From Scytalidium lignicola (taxonomy: Eukaryota; Ascomycota; Leotiomycetes): DNA of 34,452 nucleotides. Shown here piece by piece: positions 1-11,059 of this stretch (within the stretch, counting starts at the first letter, position 1; the number at the start of each line of letters is the position of its first letter). The notes beneath the pieces were generated by a model that was given only the letters and a program-made list of their open reading frames with translations, did no database searches and was not told the origin of the DNA. The stretch spans positions 1-34,452 of the forward strand of contig NCSJ02000417.1 of the NCBI GenBank assembly GCA_002812745.2, given 5' to 3'. A program made the translations under genes and the position numbers.

Positions 1-1552
1 TATTTTCAAGGTTTTAAGACAAGCAAAATATCATTATACAAAGTTATAAAACAAGTTTGTACAATATCTTAGATTAAATGTTTAAATAAATCTTTATATT
101 ATTTAAATTTCTTTATTTACTTAAATAACNAAGTTTTATTCTGTAATATACAATATATAATTATTATTATATAGAAAAATTATAAATAATAGTATTTATT
201 CTTCTTTATTTGCTCTTCTTCNTTTTTCTTCTCTTTGTAATAACTTATTTTTTTTTAAGAAAATTGAATTTCGTATAAAACTTACTTTTTTATCAAATTC
301 TAATATCTTATTAATATTTTACTACTAACTTGCCAAATTTTATTATTGTCTATTATGCTTTTTTTAATCTGTTTTACTAGCAGATTCGAAAAGCTCTTTG
401 CTTATTACACTATACAAACTAACTGCTTTTGTTAATCTTTTCAATTTTAATTTAGCTTTAGCCATTATTGTAATCGACNAAAAAAGACATTATAATACTA
501 ATTCTGTACAATGTTAATTTTCTTAACAACTCTTATAATACTAATACTATTACTAATCTTTCTCTTAACTTTAATTTAGCTTTAGCTAATACTGTTATTA
601 ATAAAGAGAATACTTTAGTAATAGTATTATACAATCTTAATACTATTACTAAAGTTTATAATACTTATAATCATTTAGTTTTAACATTATACAGTAATAA
701 AGCTAATAACAATGTAATAAATGTTAACAATCTAGTTAAAGTTAATATTAATAATATTTATTAAACTAGCTTTATTAGTATAATTATTCCTTTAGATTAA
801 ATCCTTATACAACAAGCATTTATTCTTATTAGCAAAGTGGCTTTTTAGCCTTTTTGTATTTTTGTTATTTAGTATAACCTTTTTAACCTACTAGATAATA
901 ATATAACTTTCTTAGAAGGTTGTATTATACTAGTACAAATCTTCTTTAAGTATTAATTATACGTTAATATTATACTAATCTAGTCTTAAAGCTATTAGAA
1001 TAAGCTATTATACACTACTTGTATAAGATATAATCTAAGTTCTTTTATAAAATGTTAACAAATTGCTAACTTCTTTGAAAATGCATGTACATCTTGTAAA
1101 TAAAAAGATTATACTATATAATGCTTATACACTTGTTAAGAAAACTGTTATCATCTAGCAAAATACACTAGAAGAGCTTGAGAAACTAGTTCTAGTACAA
1201 GTATAAATAGTTAAAGCTATTCTGACAGTTTTGTCCTGCTTTTTAATATTTTGTTAATCAAGTTTGACTAAAGTTAAACTTTGTACATGTTTATAATGTA
1301 CTTATTTACTTTTATTATTAAAAGTTAAAATTAAATCTTATTTTTCATTTGCGTTTATAATCTTAAGAATAAATTAAGTTAAAAAGGAATTTATTAGAAG
1401 GTTTGTATAGTTATTAAATAAGATTAAATAAGTATTTACAATGAATTATAATTAGAAGAAAAGGTTTTTTTCTATTCTTTTAAGTTTTTCCTCTCTCCTC
1501 TTTAAAAAAAAAACCTTTTTCTTCTTTCTACTATTATACATATAATTATAAC
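1..1552. other. AT-rich, RIP-like degraded repeat DNA
   Basis: No credible coding region is visible. The stretch is very rich in A and T, full of stop codons in all frames, and contains many TA-rich near-repeats, for example variants of 'actattactaa' and 'tattatacaat' around 540-760. This is what old transposon sequence looks like after RIP. I could not assign it to an element family. Confidence 0.6.
1454..1525. repeat. Inverted repeat (potential hairpin) next to gypsy LTR
   Basis: The left arm is AGAAGAAAAGG followed by a T run (from 1454). The right arm is an A run followed by CCTTTTTCTTCT (about 1504-1525). The arms pair over about 18 bases with one extra T, around a pyrimidine-rich loop of some 30 bases. 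It lies just outside the left LTR of the gypsy element. It may be a relic of a terminal inverted repeat or simple purine/pyrimidine tract symmetry. Confidence 0.5.
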
Positions 1553-1993
1553 TGTAAATTACTTTAAATCATTTATAAGTATTTTATAATACGTATATGT
1601 TGTATAATGTAACATACTTTGTATACTTGTTAATAGAGTATCCGTGTATTTTCTGTATAATAATACTATATTGTTCACTTAAAAGCTTGTACACAAATGT
1701 AAAGTTACAAGTATTTAGTTGAGTTTGTTACTAGAAAATCTTTTAACTAAAATATTCAATTTAAGTTAAGCATAAAGTTTTATCTAACTAGGAAAATTAT
1801 TTACTTATATAGTCTTTTATACTTTTTAGAGCTAAAAGCTTTTACTAGCTTTTAACTCTTAGCTCTTAAATTCTGTCCTAAATCTTAGATTTATCATGTA
1901 ACTCATTATATGACCTTCTTCTTTCTAATTTAGAGGTTCTCTGTATAACTAGCATTACTAAGCTTTAAGCCTTCGAATAAAGAAGTTGTAATA
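1553..1993 (-). repeat. 3' LTR of gypsy element (left copy)
   Basis: It aligns by eye with 7561-7984 over most of its length. Shared blocks include 'actttgtatactt', 'cgtgtattttctgtataata', 'aggaaaattat', 'atagtcttttatact' and 'tagaggttctctgt'. This copy is more AT-rich than the right one: where the right copy has CTCCTGGATCCTGTCC this one has CTTAAATTCTGTCC. Its inner end reads GTTGTAATA where the right LTR reads GTCGTGACA, so the terminal CA has itself become TA. The outer end is uncertain by about 15 bases. Confidence 0.75.
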
Positions 1994-2005
1994 TTATCCT
2001 CTTTC
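1994..2005 (-). other. Candidate polypurine tract of gypsy element
   Basis: On the minus strand the bases immediately before the 3' LTR read GAAAGAGGATAA. A short purine-rich tract in this place is where plus-strand DNA synthesis is primed in LTR retrotransposons. The call rests on position and composition only. Confidence 0.45.
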
Positions 2006-3399
2006 TAGCCTAACATTATCTTAACATTTAATTACCAGAAAATAATATTATAAGGAAATCTAAATTTTCCNTTTTTTTTTATTATATTACTTATATATTC
2101 TAAGAAATATAAAAAAAGACTTAAGTTAGTTCTTTTAATTAAAAAGACTAGTAATTTTACTATATTTTATTCTTTCTGTTCTTACAGTTCTTACAATTCT
2201 TGAGACTGTATAATTTCCGAGAATTCCTCTAAGTATAATAGTAAATGCATTTATCTTGAGCAGTCTTACAACGTTTACAGTCCTTCCTCGTATAGCCTAC
2301 AATTTTTAATAAAAAAGCAAGACTATTTTAATTATNAAAAAGAAAAAGACAACTAGTAAACTGCTTTAGTTATAATAATAAAAGAAATTCTTCTGAAAGT
2401 ATGCTACTAAAATAATTCGTTATAATCTTCAAATTATAAACAAGCTAAATATTGCTAAAGAGAAAGAGTATAAAGAAAACAAGAGTTCTGCGAAGGAAAT
2501 TAATGCTATAAGTGTTAAACTCTCTTATAATAGTTTTACTTTACTAGATTTCTTTTAGAATGTAAAACCTTTAATATTTGAGTTTAATTCTTAAAAATTA
2601 AATTAATTTCTTGATTCTTTTTCTTATAATTTTCAAGTTTTTTCTAGCAGTTAATAAGATTCTTTAATAGTTCTTACAAGTTTTCTAATTCTGGATAGTT
2701 TAACTATTTTATTAAATATTGCAATTTGTTATAGTATTATTTATAGTCTAATATTTCTTTTATATCTTATTCTTCTTTTAAATTTATTTTAATATTTACG
2801 TTTAATGTTAATAGTATATTTCTAAGTACTAGTTCTAATAATAATATGTAAAAAACTAAGTATATCTTCTATTTTTTAAATAATTCTAGATAAAAAGATA
2901 ATTTTCTATATTTTTCTTTAATCTTGAATAGTCTTAATTTTCTGTAATCTAGTTTATCGTTTAGTCTTGTTGTTTTAATATTTTTTTTGCAAAAGGTAAA
3001 TTTTATCCTTTTTTTGTAGTATAAATTTCACATTATATTTCCTGTTATAATAATGTGCATTTTATTTTGCAAATTCGATATTAACTTTAAGTTGCTTTTG
3101 AATTTCTCGAATATTCTCTACTCTTTCTTTTGTTGTTTTACTAACACTTTAAAGCCTTCTTATAATATAATTTATACTAAGCTTATATCTATAAATTGCA
3201 TAGAATAGTATAATTCTAGTAGTTTTGCTTTTTGAACTATTATATGCTAATTGTACTAATAATAATAATTTTATTTAATTATTTTGCTTGTAATTAATAT
3301 AATACTATAAATATATCTTAACTATAACATTGACTTGTTCTATTTGTTTGTTTGTTTAAAGATAAAAAGCTATTAATAATTTTTACTTTACTTTTATAA

Positions 3400-3598
3400 G
3401 GTTTATTAAAGTTTCTTAAAACTTTAATATAAACAGCTTATCTTTATTTGATACTATTTTTTCTAAAAGTTTATAACTTACTATTACATGTTTAAAGAAT
3501 ACTCTTACAAAGTCTTTTACTATTTATAATTCCTTAAATAATAGTATTAACACAAACTTTGTTAGTTTGTCGACTATTACTAGTATTATATTATACTG
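3400..3598 (-). pseudogene. Integrase core fragments of gypsy pol
   Basis: On the minus strand, 3598-3536 translates to a stretch containing ILVIVDKLTKF. This matches the well-known segment of gypsy integrases usually written ILVVVDRLTK, just after the first catalytic Asp. Further on, about 3462-3400 gives IVSNKDKLFILKF, then a stop, then ETL, corresponding to the SDRD...F.S.FW block that carries the second catalytic Asp. Here that Asp is Asn, and the conserved Trp is a stop. Both changes are G to A on the coding strand, as RIP predicts. The intervening region is frame-disrupted. Confidence 0.75.
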
Positions 3599-4261
3599 AT
3601 TAGTATTAAAGTTTCCTTATTCTGTTTGTAATAGTAGAAACTTAATAATAAAGTTTTAAAATATAAACTGTTATAATCGTTCAAGTATTTCTAACAATTA
3701 CAATTGTCTATATAATAACTTATGTCAATTTTTGCTCTTATTATAAACATTATATTCTTTGATAATTTTGTTAATAATCTGTTTTAGTTTGTAAACATAA
3801 AATTCTCGTTAAATTTTATCTTTTGTCTTATTTATTCTTTAATGTTCGTGTACTAATAATTTATACTATTCTTTAACGGATTTCTTAGCTAAAATATTTG
3901 GTATAACTAGTCTTTTATTGTAAATCCAAGTACTAAAATCGTAGAATTCTTANTTTTTAGCTTTTTCNTTTTATCATAATAGCTTGTAAAAATGTTGTTA
4001 TATAATTTCTCATTTCCTTCTAGTCTTTTTCTTTAACTGCTTTTTGGATTTTTCATAATTATTCCTTGCTTACAAGTTATAATACCTTGTTAACTTGTAT
4101 GTATTAAAATACCAAGTTCTAGCCTTCNTTTTTTCAAGATAGCTCTTAATTCATATATGTTATCTTTTATAAATTCTAGTTTTCTACTAAAAGTATTTAC
4201 TTTAGTATTTTCAAATCCTTTAACATAACAAATATAAAAATTGTAATTTGCTAACAATTCT

Positions 4262-4355
4262 GCTTATCTTATTTATTATTTGTTTAGCNTTTTTTGTTAT
4301 AATAAAGTAGATTAAATTCTTATAATCAGTTAGAACTTTTACTTTATATTTAGCC
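4262..4355 (-). pseudogene. RNase H fragment of gypsy pol
   Basis: The minus-strand translation contains KVKVLTDYKNLIYFIITK. This is clearly the RNase H block of Ty3/gypsy elements whose usual form is VLTDHKNLEYF. The Asp of the TD pair survives. One N lies in the codon following TK. Flanking frames contain stops, so this is a fossil piece of the pol polyprotein, between reverse transcriptase (upstream) and integrase (downstream). Confidence 0.8.
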
Positions 4356-4886
4356 TTTATAAAATAAACTTGTTATTTCTTAAATAAGTCTATAATAGCT
4401 AATAGTTCTTTATTATATATTTCATAGTTTAGTTTGGCTAGAATGAACTTTCTAGAATAGAATGCTATTAGTCTTTACTTTTCCTTATTGTTTAACTAGT
4501 TAAGTACTACTTTAAACATATAGTCTAACACATTTGTTTCTATCTGAAATAGTTTCTTTAAGTCAAATTGCATTAACATTTAATCCTTGAAAGTATCCTT
4601 TAGTAATTAAAATGTTTTCTGTCTTTTTTGGTTTTATACAAACAGTTTGTCCTTTTTGATTAAAAATGTTAATAGTCTTGCTATTATTATATAATCTCTG
4701 ATATATTGTTTGTAATAATTTGCTAATCCTAAAAATAATTACATGTTTTTAACATTCTTTAGTATAGTTTATTCTTTAACTGTTTGAATCTTTTCTAAAT
4801 TTATCTTAAATCTGCTACTAATAACAATTTCCTTTAAAAACTTAACTTTTTTTAACATAAAATTCATATTTAGTCAATTTGCAATG

Positions 4887-5300
4887 TTATTTTTTCTTTA
4901 GTAGTACTTTTAATACTTGCTTAACATGTCCTTTGTATTTTTCCTTTATTTTTAAGTATATTAAGATATTATTCAAGTATATTACCATGAATTTATCTAG
5001 AAATTCTTTAATAATTCTATTGTTGACTATTTGCATTATAGTTAGAGCATTAATAAGCTCGAATAATATAATTAAACTTTCGAACAGTTTGTATTTTGTT
5101 TGTATAGCCATCTTCTATTCCTTACCTTTTTTTATTCTAATTAGATTAAAACTTGCTTAAAAGTTTAACTTGATAAAGATTATAACTCTTATTAACTTGT
5201 CTTTAATAACTAATATCAGAGGTAACAAGTATTAATTTAATATTATTCTAGCGTTAATTCCTTTATAATCTTTACAAAGTTTCCTTCGAAAGTTCTCTAG
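4887..5300 (-). pseudogene. Reverse transcriptase domain of gypsy pol, catalytic site lost
   Basis: The clearest block is a 74-codon open stretch (5111-4887) with FMVIYLNNILIYLK, the counterpart of the F.VVYLDDILIYS motif of Ty3/gypsy reverse transcriptases. Upstream, across stops, the same strand gives LCKDYKGINA and a run ending LIRIKKG, matching the earlier RT blocks (C.DYR.LN; LIRI..G..WKTAF). The two metal-binding aspartates of YxDD are both Asn, so the enzyme would be dead even without stops. DD to NN needs two G to A changes on the coding strand, consistent with RIP. Confidence 0.85.
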
Positions 5301-7560
5301 CTTTAGTACAAATATTAAAAGTACTTTATACGATAATTGCAATTCTCTTATAAATCCTTTAACTATTATCTTGTCTAGTTATTCTTTAGTAATTTCATCT
5401 TATACTAAATTAGTAGGATATATAAGTCTAAAAAGTAATTTAAATCCTTCTTTTAAGAGTATTTCATAATCTTATTTATGATATTCTAGTAATGTTACAT
5501 CTTTAAGCTGTTCTATGAATAATTCCTTAAATTCCTTATACTATTCTAGTATTTAAAAGTATAAAGTCAAAGCTCTTCTTAAATCTTTGTTGTTACTTAC
5601 TATAATATTGTACACTTTTACAAGTTTTAAGCTATTTACCTTATTATATTAATACCTTATAAACCTGATTTTATAATTAGCTTAGTTTATTTCAGGATTA
5701 TAATTCTTTATCTATAATAGCTTTAAGATTATATTATATTTCTTTATATTAATAACATCAAACTTGATTATTTCCTTATAACTTTCTATAGTTATAATAT
5801 ATAGCTTAATCTTAAGTGTTATAACTTCTTCTAACATTATTCTATTAACTATTCTGATTAGATATATTATTAACTTGACTGTAATGTAAATTCTTAATGA
5901 ATTTACTGCTTATGTAAATATTAGATTTATGTTACTTTTAGAGTTAATTATAACCTTTATATTCTGATAATAAGTAAACTCTTATAAGGCTAACTGTTTT
6001 ACAAAAGAGTCTTTCTTTTTGTATACTATTAACTTCTGCTAGATTCTAACTTTGTTTTGTATTATANTTTTTTAATGTAATTAATAACTTCGATCTTTTC
6101 TTTAAAACATTCCTTGTCAAACATGTACTTTTTTCCGAGTTTATATTTTTAACATTGCTTGTAATTCTTCGAGATTATCTTTGGTTAACTTGTTTTATTT
6201 ATGTAAGCTTAGTTTATTATTTTGATAACTTCTTAAATTACTACTTAGTAATTAAACTTTATAAGTAATAATAACATTTGTCCTAACATTTAGATTTCCC
6301 TTTTTGTTTCTGGCTTTCTAAGTTCTTTCATTCTTAGTTGCTTATTAGATTTTATGTAAACTTTTATCAAAGTTCTAATTGAACATGTTAGTTCGAAAAC
6401 TGTTAAAAGCTTTTATTACATTGTTCTATTTCTATAATTTTCTAGCTTTGTCTTTACTAAGTTTTTTTAAAGTTTAAACTCTTTAAAATCATTTTTTTTC
6501 TAACTTAAGGTTTATTAACATTGATTAATAAAGGATGCTTTAGTTTTTTGATCTGTAATTCTTTTAGCTGTATATGAATTCNTTTTTTCTTTAAGTTCTT
6601 CCTTTGTTAATTGTCTTCTGTTTGCTAGATTTATTTTAACTACAGTAACTTTCNTTTTTCTTCTTAAAGCTTCTTCTGGTTTAATGCTTTAATATTATAT
6701 ATTTTAGCAATTTACATTAGTAATAAAAGTTATTATCCTTTTACCTTTTCATTTCTTCTAATAAGAGTTTCTTCCTTTGTGAATACTCTTTTCTAATAGC
6801 ATTTAAGTCTATTAAATTCTTATAATCTACTAATACTCTCTTTTTAGACTTCTTCTAGCTTGCTTCCCTTATAGTAAATCCTTTCCTATTAAGCNTTTTT
6901 TTCAAAAAGAGAATTGTCTTAGATGATCGATTTCTTAATTATAACGTTTAGCATATTTGGTTATTTACTTTTGACTATTTTATCTTTGACAAAGTCTTTC
7001 AAGCTTTAATAGTATATAGTTATGTATACTGAATTGCTTTATATTATCTTGTTTGCATATTATTTGTATTCTATAATATAGTTAACTGTTAAAATCTTTT
7101 ATTATAGTCCTTGTAAATACTTTTTCTGCTTAGTATACTTTATTAATATTCTCAAAGACTTTATTGATTTCCTTTTTAAATTTGTTTTACGTATAAAAAA
7201 TCCTTAACGTTTGCAGAAGGATTTTTTTGTCTGTTTTCTGTTTGATATTTAAGATAATTTTTCAAGAATACTTTAATTTAACTAAATGTAAATTTTCTTA
7301 AGAATGTTATAATTTACAACATTTAATTTTCCTTATTATCAAATTTTGTTTTGTTAAAAGTAATGTATATTTTACATTAGACTAAAAAGAGTTGTAACTT
7401 AAATTTAATCTTATTGAATTTGTCTAATAATGTTATTTTTAATGCTTAAGTTTTTAGCTTTTCTGCTTTTGTTTCTGCTATTTTACTTTTAAGTAAGAAG
7501 TTAGTCTTTTCTACTTTTGTTATAAGTATTAGTCTTGTATTATAAGCTAACATAGTTACT
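5301..7560 (-). pseudogene. Degraded gag/protease region of gypsy element
   Basis: By position between the 5' LTR and reverse transcriptase this should hold gag and protease. I could not recognise a zinc knuckle or a protease active site. The plus strand is T-rich, meaning that the coding (minus) strand has become A-rich, and stops are dense in every frame. It is assigned by position only. Confidence 0.5.
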
Positions 7561-7984
7561 TGTAATTTTACAAGTATTATATAAAGTAATGCTTAAAGTA
7601 CAATATACTTTGTATACTTATCAATAGAGTATTCGTGTATTTTCTGTATAATAATATTATATTATTCGCTTAAAAGCTTGTATACAAATGTAAAGTTACA
7701 AGCACTTAGTTAAGTTTATTATTAAAAGATCTTTTGACTAAGATATTTAATTTGAATTGAGTATAAAGCTTTATTTAACTAGGAAAATTATCTACTTATA
7801 TAGTCTTTTATACTTTCTAGAGCTGGAAGCCTTTGCTAGCTTTTAGCTTCTAGCTCCTGGATCCTGTCCTAGATTCTGGATTTATCATGTAACTTATCAT
7901 GTAACCTTCTCCTTCTTAATTTAGAGGTTCTCTGTGTAACTAGCATTACTAAGCTTCAGGCCTCCGAATAGAAGAGTCGTGACA
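7561..7984 (-). repeat. 5' LTR of gypsy element (right copy), with promoter TATA motifs
   Basis: On the minus strand it begins TGTCACGACTC and ends TTACA, so the TG...CA ends are kept. Bases 7812-7795 read TATAAAAGACTATATAAG on the minus strand, a likely TATA region of the LTR promoter. This copy keeps patches such as CTCCTGGATCCTGTCC and is visibly less RIP-converted than the left LTR. A short direct repeat (TTATCATGTAAC twice) lies around 7880-7902. No primer-binding site for a particular tRNA could be recognised next to it. Confidence 0.75.
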
Positions 7985-9760
7985 TATAAATATTAGATAA
8001 TCTAATTTTATTTCTCGATAAAGTAAATATTATTCTTAACTTTTAAAATAAGCATATTAACTATTATAATTGCTAAAAAAGGATAAGCAGCAAAAATTAA
8101 GATTATTTTAGTACTATTATATAATAATGCTAAATATAATTCTTATGCTTTTAACTTATTTTTACTTAACTATTTAACTTATTCTGTATAATATTAACAA
8201 TTTTAATTATTTATATTAGCTTTTATAGTAAAGAGATAATTATTTTAATACTATTATACAATATTATTAAGTATAATTCTTATAATTTTAATTTACTTTT
8301 ACTTAACTACTTAACTTACTTTGTATAATATTAGCAATCTTCTTATACAACATTAGTAATCTTAATTTATTATATTAGCTCTTATAGTAAAGAGATAATT
8401 ACTTTAATATTATTGTATAATACTATTAAGTATAATTTTATGCTTAAAACTTAATCTAATTCAATTTACCTTATATAATATTAATAAACTTATATTATTC
8501 TAAAGTATATACTATTTACTTTGTTTATTATATTTGTTTTGTTTGTATAACATTTACTTTATTTGTTTATTATACAAATGTCTTCTTCTTCTTCTTTAAT
8601 AATTTTCCTCCTTTTTTAATAAGCTTTTTTTAGCTTTTTAGCTTTAGTTATAAATATTTCTATTTCTTTTTTGAACTTTCCCTCTCTTTTTTTTTTCAGA
8701 CTATTATAATTGTACAATTTGTACATATACTCCTTTCCCTTTTCCCCTTCTTCTTTCCCTTTTAAGGTTAAACTAACTAGAGAACTATTATATAATAGTT
8801 TACAATTATATCCGATTACTTTATTTCCTCTTTTCTCTTTCTAGCAGATAAACTTTTAACATTAATCTTATATAATCTTAACTATACTAGTTTTATTACT
8901 TAACTTGCTGTTATTCTCTTCTCTAACTTAATAAACTAGCTTATACAACAGAACTTTATTCTAGTAGATAAATAATACTTCTTCNTTTTTTTACACATTT
9001 CTTTACTAAGTATAAGTTCTTTTCTAATATTATTATATAATAATAGTTAACCTTAGTTTAGCAATCTTTTATATCTGCATAGTGTTAATATTCCTTTTAT
9101 AGCCGGATAAATCATACTAGTTTAGCTTTTTTCGAAATAATAGTTATACATCTTTAGTATTATTATTTAGTCTTGTAAAAAAAAAGCTTACCCTTTTTTA
9201 TATAAGCTGTTATTAATATAATACTACTTTTTTTGTAAAATGTTGTTAAATGCTTAGCCACTTTAGTAATACTTGTAATACTTGCAAGTAAAAAGATTAT
9301 ACTACTTATTACTTGTATATACAAGTTAGTAATAATAAGNAAAAAGAAGGATAAGGGAAAAGAAAAAAATAATAGTAATAGCAAACAGNAAAAAAGGAAA
9401 AAAAAGAAAAAAAGAAAAAAAAGNAAAAGAAAATAACAGTTGTTTAAGTAGTAGTAAATTTATTATGCCTTCTAACACAGTTTTAATTAAGCTAAAATAA
9501 AAAATCCTAAATTATATAATCTTTTCTTCTCTTTAACATTTATCTGTCTTTATGCTTTTTGTGATTATCATATCTAATTTATATTATATCAAAGGCTAAT
9601 CTTCTTTTAAAGACTAGATTCTATTACTTTCATCTTATACAAAAGCTTATTAAATATAATTAAGAGTAGAATACATTTACTAATTTCTTAAAAGTTTAAA
9701 CTAACTTTATAGTAATATTATATATTTAATTCCTGACAATACAATAAATTAACATTAAAA
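7985..9760. other. AT-rich degraded DNA between the two retrotransposons
   Basis: No gene is supported. Apart from the tandem repeat at 8101-8460 the stretch is TA-rich with homopolymer tracts. The block 9340-9440 is almost pure purine (A with scattered G) and contains three N calls. The open frame on the minus strand here (9384-9163) is only lysine- and hydrophobic-rich low complexity. It probably represents an older element into which the copia element inserted. Confidence 0.55.
8101..8460. repeat. Degenerate tandem repeat, about 2.5 copies of 135-160 bp
   Basis: Three related units begin GATTATTTTAGTACTATT (8101), GATAATTATTTTAATACTATT (about 8234) and GATAATTACTTTAATATTATT (about 8394). 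Each continues with a version of ATAAT.CTAA.TATAATTCTTATG. The first two end with TTATAGTAAAGAGATAA. The second unit is longer because a TATACAACATTAG-type segment is duplicated inside it. The function is unknown. Confidence 0.6.
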
Positions 9761-9765
9761 GTTTA
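9761..9765. repeat. Target-site duplication, left (GTTTA)
   Basis: GTTTA directly precedes the left copia LTR and is repeated exactly at 16073-16077 after the right LTR. A five-base duplication is standard for copia integrases. Confidence 0.9.
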
Positions 9766-9993
9766 TGTTGGCATGGTCACATGTAGGCTAGAATCACGTG
9801 TAGATTAGGTGCATGTGTAGATAAGATAAGGCTAGTTCGGTTGTGATAAGGGAGGGCGGTACTGCACAGCAGTACTCCCCATATAACTATCGCAGTACAA
9901 ACTTACCTATAGTTAACAACAATCAACTATCATATCAACATGTATTACCTTTATATATTGGAGATGTATGTTCATCGTAAAGGTGAACTAACA
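9766..9993 (+). repeat. 5' LTR of copia element
   Basis: The LTR is 228 bp, starts TGTTGGCATGG and ends GGTGAACTAACA. It contains an AAGGGAGGGCGGTACTGC block and CCATATAACTATC, a possible TATA region. Compared with the right LTR, I count by eye about two dozen differences, all transitions and no indels. Confidence 0.92.
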
Positions 9994-10689
9994 CTGATCA
10001 GTTAGATCTTACAGATCAAACAGAATATACAGTTTATCACTCTGAAAAGGGAGGTTAGCTTATGTGATTTGTGCTACTTTGATGACTTTAGTCCAAAGAG
10101 CAATTTCACTTACGTTAAATCTTTGTTAAGAGTAGGTTTTTGAGACCTTTAATCTCTGGTCTTTTTCATTAAAGAACAACTTGATTAAGTTATTAAATAC
10201 CTTCAAGGCTTGTCCTTTTAACTCTGAAAATACAAACCTGCGTCAACAACGTACAATCAATTCATATATAGAACTATTGGTTTTTACCTTTACAACCTCC
10301 TCAACCTTTAATCCTTCAATTCTTGCTCATTATACCTTCTCTTACAATTTCTACATACTCTTAAACCTCCAGCTAGCATCTTCTTAACAAAATCCATCTA
10401 TTTGCACTTTCTCCAACTAGCTTCCTTCTATGCCTTCACAATTACTTAACATGTTCCTTTACCCTCCTTAACACAATTTACCCCTCCTAAAGCATTCTAC
10501 TGCTTACTAAAACACTTTCCTGTCCTCTGAAGTATTTTTTTGTTCTTTAAAACACTTTACCATTTACTGAGATAACTTTCCATGTTTTAACATATCTTTT
10601 TACTTTGTATAACATAGCTTACTGCTTACTGTCACTTTAACTTGTATATACAGAGTATACAGTTAGCAATCAAGAGCAAAGTCAGCTTA
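9994..10689 (+). other. Leader of copia element
   Basis: The internal region opens with CTGATCAGTTAGATC. Together with the last LTR bases this makes the 10-base palindrome ACTGATCAGT (9993-10002). The primer-binding site should be here, but I could not match it to a tRNA. The rest is T/C-rich on the plus strand. An open frame of 68 codons at 10181-10387 has no recognisable domain and is probably chance. Confidence 0.5.
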
Positions 10690-11040
10690 CAACTATAACA
10701 CCTTCAGCTTTTGTACTCTTAGTATTCTTAACCTCCTATTCTCAAAACCCTTCACTTTATTACTTCTGAATTCTTTCTATTAAAGTATTAACTTCCTTCT
10801 ATTTTACTTTTACTTTAATACCTTTAACACTTTCAGCATTTTTAACTTTCCTCTATTTTAACTTCTTCTACTTAAGCACCTTCAACTTCCTTTTACTCTG
10901 ACTTCCTTCTAATTCAATTTCTTTCTATTTCAGCACCTTAAGCACTTTTAACATCTTTGACTTCCTTCTACTTTAACTTCTCCTTACTTCAACACCTTTA
11001 ACACTTTCGACTTTAGCATCTTTAGCTTTTACAAGGCTTA
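10690..11040 (+). repeat. Pyrimidine-rich degenerate minisatellite in copia leader
   Basis: Variants of two short units recur: one like ACTTCCTTCTACTTTAACTTC and one like AACACCTTTAACACTTT. Examples lie around 10800, 10860, 10900, 10960 and 10990. The plus strand here is nearly free of G. The array sits between the 5' LTR and the gag-like region. Confidence 0.55.
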
Positions 11041-11059
11041 TAGTACAAGGATTTGAGCC

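Larger units (their letters stand above)
1553..7984 (-). mobile_element. Ty3/gypsy LTR retrotransposon, heavily RIP-mutated
   Basis: Two related LTRs of about 430 bp flank an internal region of about 5.6 kb that reads on the minus strand. The order from the 5' LTR (right end) is: gag-like region (no motif recognised), reverse transcriptase (about 5300-4887), RNase H (about 4355-4262), integrase core (about 3598-3400), then the 3' LTR on the left. RT, then RNase H, then integrase is the Ty3/gypsy gene order. All frames are broken and the DNA is extremely AT-rich. Catalytic Asp codons have become Asn (GAT/GAC to AAT/AAC), which fits C:G to T:A mutation. The element cannot be active. The outer boundaries are approximate because the left LTR is strongly mutated, and I found no convincing target-site duplication. 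Confidence 0.85.

Noticed and set aside
4879..5160. 93-codon plus-strand open frame
   Set aside because: It is the antisense of the gypsy reverse transcriptase block, which has clear family motifs on the minus strand.
9163..9384. 73-codon minus-strand open frame
   Set aside because: Low-complexity A/T sequence with an N; hydrophobic and lysine runs only, no domain.
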